Shown here piece after piece: positions 1-11,197 of a DNA stretch of 64,000 nt (position 1 is its first letter; every line of letters starts with the position of its first letter). Origin of the DNA: Melieria omissa (lineage: Eukaryota > Arthropoda > Insecta > Diptera > Ulidiidae). The translations under genes were made by a program, and so were the position numbers. The DNA is taken from NCBI GenBank assembly GCA_963971225.1, contig OZ020269.1, forward strand, positions 17,544,921 to 17,608,920, read 5' to 3'. The notes under the pieces are model-generated. The model had not been told where the DNA came from. It did not search any database and saw only the letters and a list, made by a program, of their open reading frames with translations.

Positions 1-570
1 ATTCTTGATCAGCAGCTCCGGGATTATAAGGAACAGTTCAGAAACTGGGCGGGTTTTTGTAAAGAGTTGAAATTGTTTACACTGTGAAAAATTTTGGAAT
101 GATTTAAGTTTTTGAGTTGAAATAAACTTCAACAATTTTTTTCAGCCGAACCAATGGACTGATCAACATGAAATTTCACAATGTGTTGGTGCATGGTAAA
201 GGTTTTGTAATATATTTTTTTCAAATTTTTTTGTAGAAAAACTTCCAGGATAATAAAGGATACATTCTTAAAAGGACATTGTTATATCCTTCCGCCAGGA
301 TAATTACAAAAAAATTATTTGATTTGAGTTTGAGATATAATTCCCTTTCTTTTGATACCAATATTGTTAGACTAGGATAAGTTCAACCATTTAAATTAAT
401 TTTTTTAGTTGGGGTGTAGCTTGTAACTTCAAGACCCTGTAAAACCCAAACTAGAGGTGACCCGAAAAAAATAATTACATATTCGTGATCTGCGACTCCG
501 AAAATATAAGGAACAGTTGAGAAACTCCGCGGGTTTTTTGAAAATCGCAAAATTGTTGTACTGTGTTATC
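1..570. repeat. direct repeat, 480-bp period
   Basis: Bases 1-90 and 481-570 align at an exact offset of 480. Both copies hold ATAAGGAACAGTT, a following GAGAAACT-like block, GCGGGTTTTT and ACTGTG, with scattered substitutions. The first copy probably continues upstream of the window, so this may be the edge of a longer array. The interior (about 236-410) is related to a dispersed copy at about 26485-26665. No reading frame of interest is seen. It is a repeat by direct comparison; the element class is unknown. Confidence 0.75.
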
Positions 571-1730
571 GTTAGTATTTTTTTAAAATATTGTATTATT
601 GTGACAATTTCAGAAATCAGCAAAGCAAAGTTAAATTTGGTGAGTGATGTTGATTGTAGGCGTAGTGAGCATTTGGTGAGGTTAGCGTGAGGTAAGAGTT
701 ATTTTTCCCAGAATTTCAGGGCATATAGAAATATTGAACGCTTGCGCGTTGGAAACTTTAAAGGTAAATGCTGAAAATAAGTAAAAACAGTGCTGCACAA
801 GTGCGCAAGGAGATTGTGTGGTTCAAACCCTCCCAAATATCTGTTGGTGACAAACATTTTAGGAGAGCAAACATGGTTTCAAAAAATTGTTTTCTTGTTC
901 ACTCCTTGCGGAAGCATAGGGCTGCGCAACACATTGCCTTGTGTTCATTACGTTAATTGGTTATTGGGTGTTTTCTGTCAGGGTTTTCTACTACGGTCCT
1001 AAGTGATGGGGCTGCCATCTATCGCCGCTTAGAAACAGCATCTCTGAGCTACCGCTGCTCATAGCGCTATCTGTTGTATAAAGAAGGTGACAGCAGAATG
1101 GTTGGGGACTTCGATAAGATCGGTTTGTTGCGCTGTTTTTGCTAATGTCCGCTTTAACTTAAAGGTGTCGCTAGTGTACCGTGTAGCTGTATATTTGTTG
1201 TTTTTATAGCCGCACAGCGCATGATTGCACGTAATATTGCGTGGAAGTGAGTAGGGAAGGATCATCTGAGGGTCGAATTTGTTCAACTGGTGTATGTTGC
1301 TAGACTAGGGAGTATTTAGAGGACAGGAAAAATTGGAAAAGTTGTAAGAGTGCATGCGTGGGGCATGATCTAAATAAATTGTTTTGCTTTTTAAATACAT
1401 TTTGTAATTCGCGGAAATCGCGCCGCGGTAAACAAATTATAGCAGCTCATCGATGGTGGTCATCGCTGGACTCTTCATCGTCGAGGCAACTTTCATCCAT
1501 TCAACATTTTTGGAGTCTCATCATCTTCTTTGGCAAAGGTAACCTTCGCTGTCTCAGGCCAACTCGCTTCGACTTAAAAGGTTCTCCACCGCGCGAAAAC
1601 TTCCAACAACAACTTGCTCAACAACAGTTACCTATAAATTACTGTTGGCTCTGCTGCGCTGCATTTTACACCTTGGTGCTGCGCTGCCTTAACCGTCGCT
1701 CGCTTGCTGCGCCTACGCAACCGCTCCGCA
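571..1730. other. unassigned sequence, no gene recognised
   Basis: The stretch has mixed composition. A frame of 155 codons (1358-1825, +) shows no known domain, and its end is simply the translated minisatellite that follows, so it is not called as a gene. A TATAAA-like string occurs near 1632. The CTGCCATCTATCG string near 1012 is of a kind often seen in fly transposon leaders, so parts of this stretch may be degraded element sequence. That is inference. Confidence 0.4.
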
Positions 1731-1974
1731 AGTCAAGCCTCAGTCAAGTCACAGTCAAGTCACAGTCAAGTTTCAGTCAAATCTCAGTCAAGTCTCAGTC
1801 TAGTCTCAGTCTACGCTCAGTCTAGTCTCAGTCTAGTCTCAGCTTAGTCTCAGTCAAGTCTCAGTCAAGTCTCTGTCTAGTCTCAGTCTAGTCGCAGTCT
1901 ACGCTCAGTCTAGTATCAGTTTAGTCTCAGTCTAGCCTCAGTCAATTCTCAGTCAAGTCTCAGTCTAGTCGCAG
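1731..1974. repeat. 11-bp minisatellite (CAGTCWAGTCT)
   Basis: About 22 head-to-tail copies of an 11-base unit close to CAGTCAAGTCT or CAGTCTAGTCT. There are few length changes, and point variants (ACGCTC, GTATC, GTCGC) are spread through the array. The low divergence suggests recent expansion. It runs directly into the end of the upstream open frame, which explains the serine/valine/glutamine-rich translation there. Confidence 0.92.
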
Positions 1975-2069
1975 CCACGTCAAAGGAAATTACCAAGAAA
2001 TCTCTGTTCGAATTTAGCATAAACCTGTAGATCCCTTTCCCTTCCCTTCCCAAATCGTTTGAAATGTGT

Positions 2070-2202
2070 GTTGTTGAAAAAACAGTGAACAAAAAGGGGT
2101 GAAATATGTGGTATCACAATGAGCGTCACAACAGGCCTCCGAGTGTAACCACCATAACCTAACCTAACCTAACCTAACCTAACCTAACCTAACCTAACCT
2201 AA
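2070..2202 (+). mobile_element. non-LTR retrotransposon 3' tail ending in (TAACC)n
   Basis: The sequence around GTATCACAATGAG, followed by AGGCCTCCGAGTGTA and ACCATAACC, also occurs on the minus strand at 32454-32582 with the same order and spacing. It ends in a simple repeat, as fly LINE 3' ends often do. A similar TCACAATGGGTC-type end closes the coding LINE fragment at 61.8-62.2 kb. No coding part of the LINE is recognised upstream, so this copy is either 5'-truncated or decayed. Confidence 0.6.
2155..2202 (+). repeat. (TAACC)n microsatellite, 9.6 copies
   Basis: Nine perfect five-base units plus three bases. On the minus strand this reads (TTAGG)n, the canonical insect telomere repeat. 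Its position at the end of a LINE-like 3' tail, and further short CCTAA runs after other retroelement ends here (25925-25936, 58811-58822, 36795-36808), favour a retroposition tail over a telomere remnant. Confidence 0.9.
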
Positions 2203-4070
2203 GATACAACCTGACTTGGACAGCCAGTTATCAACATATTTGATTGAATCTCCATAACTTTTCGTTGTGGCTTATTTTTAGTTTTAGGAAAATGATTTAT
2301 TTTCCTTGCTGACTGTAGTGTATCGCCGCAAAGCAAAGCTCCACACACGCACACAGCCACACACACACACACACAGATATATCCAGACATAATATGTGTT
2401 TAACAAAATATAAACAAAAGGAAAATCCACAACAACAAATAACAAATGCAAAAGAACCAACAACGCAAAAGCACAAAACAAAAATATACAAAAATACAAA
2501 AGTAAGAGTCGATTGTGGCGGCAGCGGGGTCTGGTGGAGAGGCAAATGGAGAGAGAGAAAAAAAGCAGCGCACAAAAGGAAACAAAACAAAACGCACACA
2601 CACATACAAACAAACAAAAAAACACTCACACGCACACAAAATGCGAAACATGAAATTTTTATTCATAATCAGCACTTGTGCCGCCTGAGGTCATCCGTGG
2701 TGTGTGGCTGCGGGCGCCAACGCGGCCAACAGTGCTGCGTTGTGTATTATTTTCAGAGTTGAAATCCATCATTGGTGCAGCGCCGCCGGTCACATTTGGG
2801 ATGAAATATTATAATTACGAGCGAAAGGCCCGCGGGCGAGGCAAGGCAACGCAAGGCACAGCCACGTCGGGCGAGGCGAGATGAGGCGAAGCGATGCCAA
2901 ACGTTGTGGTGGTACGGCAAGTTTCAGCCGGTCGCTTGGACCGTCGGTTGGTTGCTTGGTTGGTTGGTTGGTGCGTCCGTGCAGCGGACAGACAGAGCGT
3001 GTAGCGCGAAAGCGTAGCCGCGGCCGACGGGCTGGCGAGGTTGTGGAGGCGAGTGCTGCCAAATCGTTGGCGCTGGTGTTAGAGCGACACCGCATGGACC
3101 CAGTTGCGCCGGTTGATTCTTTAGCAGCTGCCGCTCGAATGATGTTCTTACGGCGATTTGTGGTCGCTTGATGGCGCAGCTGCGGCGAGCGACGGCAGTG
3201 TGGGCTATTGCTGCTGGGTAATGCTGTATGTGTGTGTGTGTGTGTTGTATTGTTTGTGGCGACTATGGCAAGCGGGCGAATGCAGATAATGCCGAATACA
3301 ACAAATCGCACAAGGCGCTGTTGTGGTGCTTTGTATTGTTGCTATTGTTGTTGTTGTTGTTGTTGTTGCGACATGCAGTAAAGTGAGTGGGGCGGCTGCT
3401 TAGATGCGCGCCGACCAGTGCTTGGAATGCGAAAATTTGTTAGGTTGCCGCAGCATTTTGCCGTATTGTGCCGCTACCGCTGTTGTTATTTGTTGCTGTT
3501 GTAGCGCCGCTGGCCAGAGCAATTGCTGTTGCTGTTGCAGCAGTGGGCGCAGTTAGCTGCCGGTGCTGGTGATAATTCAGATGTTACCATTGTGATAAGC
3601 GTGCAACATGGGTGCAACTGCAGCGATGAGTGTTGAAAGTGTGTTGCTCTGGCTGTCTGTGTCTGTGTGAGTGTGTTTATGTCTAACAAGACAACCGGTT
3701 TGACGAAGAGACAAACGCGCTCAAAATATGAAAACGCAAGAGCGCTTTTTCTAAAGTTTGCAACAAAAACTGCAACAACAAAAATAACAACAAAAGAATT
3801 GCAATTAAATTTGGCCCGCAGCAAAATGCTAAAACAAAAAACGTTGCAGCCTGTGGGCAACGAGGGGTGCAGGCGGTAGACTTGCAAATTCGCGCGGCAC
3901 ATCGCCCACACGCTCCGCTCGCAGCCGCCGGCTAAATTTTGTGCCGCAAGCGTCTCAGTTATGAAAAATGTTAATCTATGTTTGCCACCGCAGCCCAACG
4001 CCACCAGCCCGTCGCCGTCGCCGCCGCCGCCACCACCACCCCATTCTTGCATTGCCGCTCGTCTAATCAC
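2203..4070. other. GC-richer island with CA/TG and TTG microsatellites; no gene
   Basis: Holds (CA)n at 2341-2376, (TG)n near 3228-3245, (TTG)n near 3345-3369 and GC-rich sequence at 2780-3180 and 3900-4060. Long frames exist on both strands (for example 2790-3311 and 3486-4070, both minus), but they overlap each other in several frames and translate to low-complexity residues. They are not called. The texture is that of fly regulatory or intronic DNA. Confidence 0.5.
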
Positions 4071-4612
4071 CTGCAGGCTTGCGTTATTTCACTCTTCAGC
4101 TGTCTCTGTCTGACTGTCTAACTTGGCGCTCTTCGACAACATGTTGTCAAGCACATCGAACATGTTGGCTGCAGTCGAGTTGGCAGGTTATTTAATATTT
4201 TTGTTGCATGCAACTTTTAGTGTATTTTGGTGTCTCAGTTCGATTGGTTGTGTATTGTTGGTGGTCATCTAAAACAAATAATAATAATAAAAATAAACAA
4301 TAAACAATCGAAACGGTGATTTCTGTGGTTTGAATTTGAAAATATTAGAAACATTTTAGTGTTGAAATTGAATTTGGAACGAACTGTAAACAATATAAGC
4401 AGGTGAATTTCTTTCAAATATTTTAACAAAGTGGCAAATAATTAAATATTTGGAATACTTGTAAGTCACACTGCCAAATGGTTGCAGCTAGCAATAAAAT
4501 TTTAAAATATCTTTGTGGTTGTTACCATATGTCTCAAGATTTTTTTTTACCTTTATGTATTTGAAATATGAAAGGTTTTACAACACGATTTTGGAAAACA
4601 CATTAGGTTTCA
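4071..4612. other. AT-rich unique sequence, nothing recognised
   Basis: Transition from the upstream island into AT-rich sequence before the tandem array. No coding frame, RNA gene or element end was seen. Confidence 0.4.
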
Positions 4613-5840
4613 ACACATCTTACGGTTGATGCTTAACACTTCACGTGCCATGGAAAATCGTTGGGTGTTGTAAATTTGTTGGCTCACTGAAAAATTTAAC
4701 TCTCACAGTGAAAATTTAGATGAAACACTTGTCCCAAAATGTGTGCCATTGATTGTGACAGATTTAAGAGGCACAATTGTGTGAAAATTAAGATGGAACA
4801 CTTGTCCCAAAATGTGTCCCATTGATTGTGACAGGCTTAAGAGGCACAATTGTGTATATTTTTTTAATAAATGAATGGACTACGGTTTTATGTTTAACAC
4901 TTAACGTGCCATAGAAAGTCGTTGGGTGTTGTAAATTTGTTGGTGTTGTTTTATGTTTAATGCTAATTTTGAAACTTTAACTGAGATAGTTAAAATTTAT
5001 TAGGGAACAGTTGTCCCAAAATGTGTTCCATTGATTGTGATAGGATTAAGCAGCACAATTTCGTGAAAATGTATATGAAATACTTGTCCCAAAATGTGTC
5101 ACATTGATTGTGACAGGTTTAAAAGGCAAAGTTGTCTATATTTTTTTAATTGAATAAGCTACGGTTTTATGTTAAACATATCACGTGCCATAGAAAGTCG
5201 TTGGGTGTTGTAAATTTGTTTGTAAATGTTTTGGGTTTTCATGTTTATCGCTAATTTTGAAAAATTAACTAAAACAATGAAAAATTAGATGGAACGCTTG
5301 TTTCAAAATGTGTCCCATTGATTGTGACAGAATTAAGAAGCACAATTGTGTGAACATTTATATGAAACACTTGTCACAAAATGTGTCCCATTGATTGTGA
5401 CAGTATTAAGAGGCACAATTGTCTTTATTTTTTTAATTAAATAAACTGCGGTCTTACGTTTAACACTTAACGTGCCATAGAAAGTCGTTGGGTGTTGTAA
5501 ATTTTTGTTTTTTAAAATTAACTAAAACAATGCAAATTAGATGAAACGCTTGTCCTAAAATGTGTCCCATTGATTGTGACAGAATTAAGAAGCTCAACTG
5601 TGTGGAAATATATTTGTAACACTTGTCCTAAAATGTGTCCCATTGATTGTGACAGGTTTAAAGGCACAATTGAGTATATTTTTTCAGTTTAATTTTGTTG
5701 GGTAATGTACATTTTTTGGCCTAATCATGCTTAACACTCATTTTTAAAATGTAACTGAAACAGTGATTAATTAGATGGGACACTTATAAAAAAATGTGTC
5801 CCATTACTTTTGACAGGTTTAAGAGGCGCAATTGTGTAAT
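4613..5840. repeat. higher-order tandem array, ~280-bp unit with internal ~70-bp dimer
   Basis: The phrase CACGTGCCAT or AACGTGCCATAG recurs near 4640, 4896, 5178 and 5466, giving a period of about 260-290 bases. Within each period a ~70-base module (CTTGTCCCAAAATGTGTCCC, then ATTGATTGTGACAG and AGGCACAATTGTGT) occurs twice in tandem, for example near 4730 and 4800. About four higher-order copies are seen, all in the same orientation. No coding frame is present. It is a satellite-like array of unknown family. Confidence 0.88.
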
Positions 5841-6780
5841 TTAAAAATCGTATACTGGCCATGGCCATGCCGCGCCCTGCCGCAAAAGTTCCTTCATGCC
5901 TTCTCTATTTGGTCTCATCAAAAGATGTGATTTTTTAAATATATATAAATATATAATATATGTCTATATTTCTATACATAAGCAAAGTCTCTTTAACCCT
6001 GAAGAGGCAACGTCTTTAATGCTTCTTGGGACATAATAGGTTAAAACTTTGATCATTGGGACATGCTGACAACAGTGGCTATCTTCCTACAGTGGAAGGA
6101 CGCATCGTTATATAAAGAAGCTATAAGTCTGAGAGCTATTTTTCTTGACCAAATGATGGAAAATTCAATTTTTTTATTTATTCATTACTTTTACTTTGAA
6201 TAAAAGTTTGCTACAACACTCTCAGCTTTATTAAAAGTATGAAAATGAATTTACTATGTTTTGTGGTTTTACACTTTTGTGAATAGAACCAAGGGGAAGA
6301 AGAAGAGTTGTGAGGACGAGCCAACACGCGACGAATCGCGCCGCGGATGATGTCGATCAAAAATTAATTTTCTATTAAATTGTTCAAATTGTTCTTTTGA
6401 ATAAAAGAGTAAAGTTCCCGTGTTTCACTTTCACTACCAGGAATTCTTTTTGAATATTCTTAATGGTTCAAAGCAATAAAAATGTCTCAAGTTTCATACG
6501 GATGAGCATGAAGGGGTTAAACAATTGCTTACACCACAGTTTTGCAAAAAAATCAATTGTTGAAAGTTCAGAGATCATAACTCTAATATGGCCATTGAAT
6601 CGCAACTTACCTAAAAATCACAATTCTATAAAAACAAAATGAGCTCAACAACCAAGTTGAATATTGTAAAAGAATAATTATAATTCCTCAGACAATTTTA
6701 TTCAGTTAGAAGTTGATTTCAAACAATAGGTATACAATAAATATTTCTCTAAAAATCAACAACAACAATAAGAAAACCTC
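5841..6780. other. AT-rich sequence, no gene
   Basis: Short GC-richer patches at 5860-5920 and 6285-6355 sit in otherwise AT-rich DNA. Two TTAA sites (5993, 6517) each face inward onto a CCC triplet, but no matching terminal repeat extends from them. No coding sequence recognised. Confidence 0.4.
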
Positions 6781-7330
6781 ACCTCACCGTTTCACTTAAG
6801 TTGTTGCTCGCTCACCAACTGACACTAAATAGAAGCAGTCGACACAGTTGGCGGCAGCAAGCGGAAATGGCAACTTGTTGCACGCTCATGCATTGTGGCA
6901 AGTGTGCCACACACACGTACACATGCAGGCATGAACGCACACACGCAACGCTCACACAAGTCGCCGCACACCAAATGTTGCCGCACAAAAAAACGCACAT
7001 TGCTAGTTTGGGTGCGCCGGCAAAACAAAGAAGAAGAGAGCAAAGCGGCGAAGGTGGCAAGTGGCCATAAACAAAAACACTGTTACACGTGCACGCATGT
7101 TACTGTTTTCTAGTTGTCGTTGTTGTTATTGTTGTTGTTGTTTTGGTGTAGTCTACCACTTGTAAGCAGGTCGGCAGGTTGGTTTTGCTTTTTATTGCTT
7201 GCAATGTTGGGCGATGCGAATCTTTGAAATGTTGTCGCTGTGTTTTTTTCTTTAACGAGGAAGAAAGCATTGAAAGTGCAAACACTTCCATGTGGTTGCT
7301 TTGTGTGTGTGTGAGGGGAGGGATACAAGT
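6781..7330. other. island with CA and TTG repeats; no gene
   Basis: Moderately GC-rich sequence containing CACACA runs (6905-6960), a (TTG)n block near 7105-7142 and a TGTGTGTGTGAG stretch near 7305. Overlapping short frames on both strands are low complexity. This is regulatory-type texture with nothing specific. Confidence 0.4.
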
Positions 7331-9011
7331 GATGACATAGAGTCTGACAGAGTCTTAAATCAAATATTTTTGAATAGGACTAACAACAACACCGATATTT
7401 CCAGAGCCAATCGAGTTGTCGTCTTCTTACATTAACCTCTTCAGAGTTGAGTTAAAAAAATTAGAAACTTTTATTTAAATATTTTTTCTAAACTTATGCA
7501 CACTGGGCTATTAAGCCTGAGTGCTTGAGAAATTGGACCCACTAGGGTTTACTTTCCCAAATCTCTTCATATGCATTCATTTCTAAACACGAGTGTTTTA
7601 TAATTTTCAATTCTATCCCACAAAATCTTACAAACCTGTCAACGAACTGAGGCTTAGTTCAATTAAATTCTAATAATTTTTTAAACACCTGTACCCTAAT
7701 TTTTTTACCAAATGTCGAATAGTTAGCAGCTCTCAAAAGGTTTTGAGTTATACATCAAATTTATATGATACACCGAAAACGGCAGCGACAGGGCCACACA
7801 AGATGTTGTCCACTGAAGCTTTAGCTGTCACTGTGTAGTCAACTACTTGATTACAGTGAAAACGTCAGGAAAAGAACCACCATATTTCCTTCAGATCATT
7901 ATGACCTGAAGCCCTTTAACACAAATGGACACAAGTTTCTTCTTCATGTTTTCTGAAATCAAACTAACACATTACACAAAACGATTATTAAGCTTTCTTT
8001 TCTTATGTTAATCATTTCAGCCGAGACAAAAATCTGTTCGCTTCGTCATTGACCTTCAACTTTTGCATGGAACATCTTTTAGCCACAGCTTCTTTTTACA
8101 TTCGTAGACCAGTTTCTTTGTTCATTTGTCCATCCACCGCGAAACATCAAAACGTAGAGTTACAGTTTAGTTAAATTGTTAAATTAGTTATAGGTCATTA
8201 GATAGTTGTTGTTGTTGTTGTTTGTAGGTTATACACAGACAGTTGTTGCTAAAAAACGCGATAATTTGAAATATAATTTCCTGCTCAAACAATAATCAAG
8301 TCAGTTTAGTCGAGACAAAATTGTATGGGTTTTTTTGTTTTGAGAAATCTTTCAACGTCTTCTTTGATAGATCTCTATATATACGAATGCATATGCTTTT
8401 GTTTTGTTGATATTAATTATTGGAACTGCCAGTATTGCCAGAGGGTATAAATGACAGTTTAACTAACACCAAACTATTGGAGTTGTCAACAACTTTCCTA
8501 AATTATGCCTAACTATTTATGAACTAAATTATGCTATGAAATTATGAAGATTCTTATTGATAAACTTAAAATCTTTGCAAAACAGGAGAACAATCGTGTC
8601 TTTATCTTTCGTCTTTGATGCACTCCGAGGTGTTGTTGACCGTCCCGCACCCCTCGAAAGGGCTTCGCTTAATATTCCAGCCAGATCTCTTCGTTGCTCA
8701 GAGTTCTTCCATGTTTGTCTTTTAGGGCTCGAAATGCTCCTATTTCCAGAAATTTAATTGAGTTCAACTGAATCTCTAAATTTGACGAGATTGATTTTTA
8801 ATTAAAAAATAAATAGATTTATGAATTCTTTAAACCTTTTTCATGAGTATATTTTCTCCAATGTTTGCATTCATTCCAAATGTGTTCAACTTAGTCTATA
8901 AGAATTTTTATTGTATTTATTGGCTAAATAAAAAAAAATAAATAAATAAAGAAATTATTAAATAAAAAAATTAATACATAAATAGATAAAAAAATAAAAA
9001 ATATAAATTAA
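7331..9011. other. AT-rich unique sequence, nothing recognised
   Basis: Mostly AT-rich, with a (TTG)n block near 8204-8221 and a slightly GC-richer patch at 8600-8750. A 66-codon frame (8557-8757, +) over that patch shows no known domain. The last ~80 bases grade into the AAATA array. Confidence 0.4.
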
Positions 9012-9449
9012 AATAAAACAAAATAAAATAAAATAAAATAAAATAAAATAAAATAAAATAAAATAAAATAAAATAACATAAAATAAAATAAAATGAAATA
9101 AAATAAAATAAAATAAAATAAAATAAAATAAAATAAAATAAAATAAAATAAAATAAAATAAAATAAAATAAAATAAAATAAAATAAAATAAAATAACATA
9201 AAATAAAATAACATAAAATAAAATAAAATAAAATAAAATAAAATAACATACAATAAAATAAAATAAAATAAAATAAAATAAAATAAAATAAAATAAAATA
9301 AAATAAAATAAAATAAAATAAAATAAAATAAAATAAAATAAAATAAAATAAAATAAAATAAAATAAAATAAAATAAAATAAAATAAAATAAAATAAAATA
9401 AAATAAAATAAAATAAAATAAAATAAAATAAAATAACATAAAATAAAAT
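9012..9449. repeat. (AAATA)n pentanucleotide array 1
   Basis: Almost pure AAATA repeats with rare AAATG, AACATA and ACAATA variants. On the minus strand it is open in several frames and translates to endless FILFYFILFY, which is an artefact of a five-base unit without stops. It abuts the copia-like fragment at 9450 with no intervening unique sequence. Confidence 0.95.
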
Positions 9450-9607
9450 TGTAAGAAAATGCAACACTACAGTTTGTTATATAGGCAACCCAAGCGCAGG
9501 CAAATTATGCACACTACTATGTATTAGCTTTAAGTCGATCTTCAGTTGAATAAAGAAGTTACTACGAACGGTCGTGTGTCGATTTATTTCACTCGCGTAC
9601 TCTAACA
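9450..9607 (+). mobile_element. copia-type LTR fragment (5' LTR candidate)
   Basis: Runs from TGTAAGAAAATGC to CTCTAACA, just before a copia-type primer site. It contains an AATAAAG polyadenylation-like signal at about 9549-9555. TG and CA at the two ends fit an LTR, but no second copy exists in the window, so the left boundary, set by the edge of the AAATA array, is inferred. Confidence 0.5.
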
Positions 9608-9608
9608 T

Positions 9609-9624
9609 GGGTTATGGGCCCAGA
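9609..9624 (+). other. copia primer-binding site (initiator-tRNA type)
   Basis: The string GGTTATGGGCCCAG follows two bases after the inferred LTR end. In Drosophila copia this sequence pairs with the internal half-molecule of initiator methionine tRNA that primes reverse transcription. Its place, just upstream of a copia-type gag start, supports the assignment. Confidence 0.8.
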
Positions 9625-9656
9625 CCACGTGATTCGTAGTGTGTCAATTCGCAAAA

Positions 9657-10403
9657 ATGACGTCCTCATTTACTAATATTGAAAAGTTAAATGGTGAAAA
9701 TTACTCGACGTGGTCGCTGTTAATGCGAAGCTTGCTGGTAACGCAGGATTTGTGGTATGTCATCGAGGAGACACTTGAGCCAAATGCATCGGAACAGAAG
9801 GCAAAGGTATGGCAGACGGCGGACCAAAAGGCATTAGCAACCATTCATTTATGTGTAAAGTCGTCTGAACTGATTCACATTAAAAAGTGCCTAACAGCGA
9901 AAGAAGCGTGGACATTGCTGAATAGTCTATATAATGCAGATGGACCAGCGAGAAAAGTCAACTTATTTAAAAGATTAGTGAAATTCAAATTTAATGCTGC
10001 CGAGAAATTCGCAGATCAAATTACTGAGTTCTGTTCTATAATCGACAACCTTAATGAAATTGGTGTGACTGTACCAGATGATCTCCTGACTATATTGTTG
10101 CTATGTAGTTTACCCGAAGAACTAGAAAATTTCGTCATAGCAATTGAAAGCAGAGACATTTTACCGAAGTTGGAGTCATTAAAGGTCAAAATATTGGAGG
10201 AGGAGCAAAGACGGGGACAGCGAATTGAAGAGACAGAAAAAGTATTTGCGGCGAATTCGCGCAAGCAATTTGAGAGAAAGCATGATCGGCAGCAACAACA
10301 ACCACAGCAACAGCAGCATTGGGTCAGTAGTAGACGCGAGAATGAAAACAACAACAGCAACAATCATAGCAGAAGAAATGCAGCGCGGAATAAAATAAAA
10401 TAA
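9657..10403 (+). pseudogene. truncated copia (Ty1/copia) Gag
   Basis: The ATG at 9657 opens a frame beginning MTSSFTNIEKLNGENYSTW, the usual start of copia Gag with the LNGxNYxxW signature. A gag-polypeptide (UBN2-type) region follows, with KEAWTLLNSLYN at about residues 84-95 and a LLCSLPEELENF motif at about 151-162, then a KILEEEQRR helix and a Q/N-rich tail. The frame ends at 10403 inside the next AAATA array. The real Gag sequence stops near 10387, before any CCHC zinc knuckle, and protease, integrase and polymerase are absent. In life Gag packages the element RNA. This copy is a 3'-truncated remnant, though the remaining frame is intact. Confidence 0.9.
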
Positions 10404-10942
10404 AATAAAATAAAATAAAATAAAATAAAATAAAATAAAATAAAATAAAATAAAATAAAATAAAATAAAATAAAATAAAATGAAATAAAATAAAATAAAA
10501 TAAAATAAAATAAAGTATTAAAATAAATTAAAATAAATTAAAATAAAATAAAATAAAATAAAATAAAATAAAATAAAATAAAATAAAATAAAATAAAATA
10601 AAATAAAATAAAATGAAATGAAATAAAGTAACATAAAGTAAAATAAAATAAAATGACATAAAATAAAATAAAATAAAATAAAATGAAATGAAATGAAATG
10701 AAATGAAATAAAATAAAATAAAATAAAATAAAATAAAATAAAATAAAATAAAATAAAATAAAATAAAATAAAATAAAATAAAATAAAATAAAATAAAATA
10801 AAATAAAATAAAATAAAATAAAATAAAATAAAATAAAATAAAATAAAACAAAATAAAATACACCAAATAAAATAAAATAAAATAAAATAAAATAAAATAA
10901 AATAAAATAAAATAAAATAAAATAAAATAAAATAAAATAAAA
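10388..10942. repeat. (AAATA)n array 2 with AAATG blocks
   Basis: Continues directly from the broken gag. It contains a run of AAATG units (10681-10710) and a rare variant, ACAAAATAAAATACACCAAA, near 10848-10866. The same rare variant occurs in array 3, which shows that the two arrays share a duplicated segment. Confidence 0.95.
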
Positions 10943-11197
10943 GCAATCATTTTAAAAACAGTACAAATAACGAAAAATTTCATGCAACAATAAAAATTCA
11001 TGTAAATAATTGTAAATAAATATATAAATACGTAACGTCTAATAAATTAACAAGTAAATAACCCATATCTGTGATAAATTACTAACAGAAAACAAACACA
11101 ATAGTGCTGAAGTGGCTTGCGGTTCGCTTACTGCCGCCATATTCAGTTTTAATGGACCCCACCTCGCGCGGTATGTGGGGGGGAGAGAGGCCGTGGG
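10943..11197. other. spacer between AAATA arrays
   Basis: About 250 bases of non-repeat sequence. The first half is AT-rich. The second half (11100-11197) is GC-rich and ends in GTGGGGGGGAGAGAGG next to array 3. No copia similarity or other element end is recognised, so its origin is unknown. Confidence 0.5.

Noticed and set aside
2155..2202. (TAACC)n as a telomere or telomere-fusion remnant
   Set aside because: It is only 48 bp, sits at the end of a LINE-like tail, and flies lack telomerase. A retroposition tail explains it better.
2790..3311. 173-codon minus frame in a GC-rich island
   Set aside because: Overlapping frames on the other strand, repeat-derived THTHTHT residues and no conserved domain. 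GC-rich sequence lowers stop frequency.
5993..6520. TTAA sites facing inward onto CCC triplets, as a piggyBac-type short element
   Set aside because: The sequences after CCC do not match between the two ends beyond three bases.
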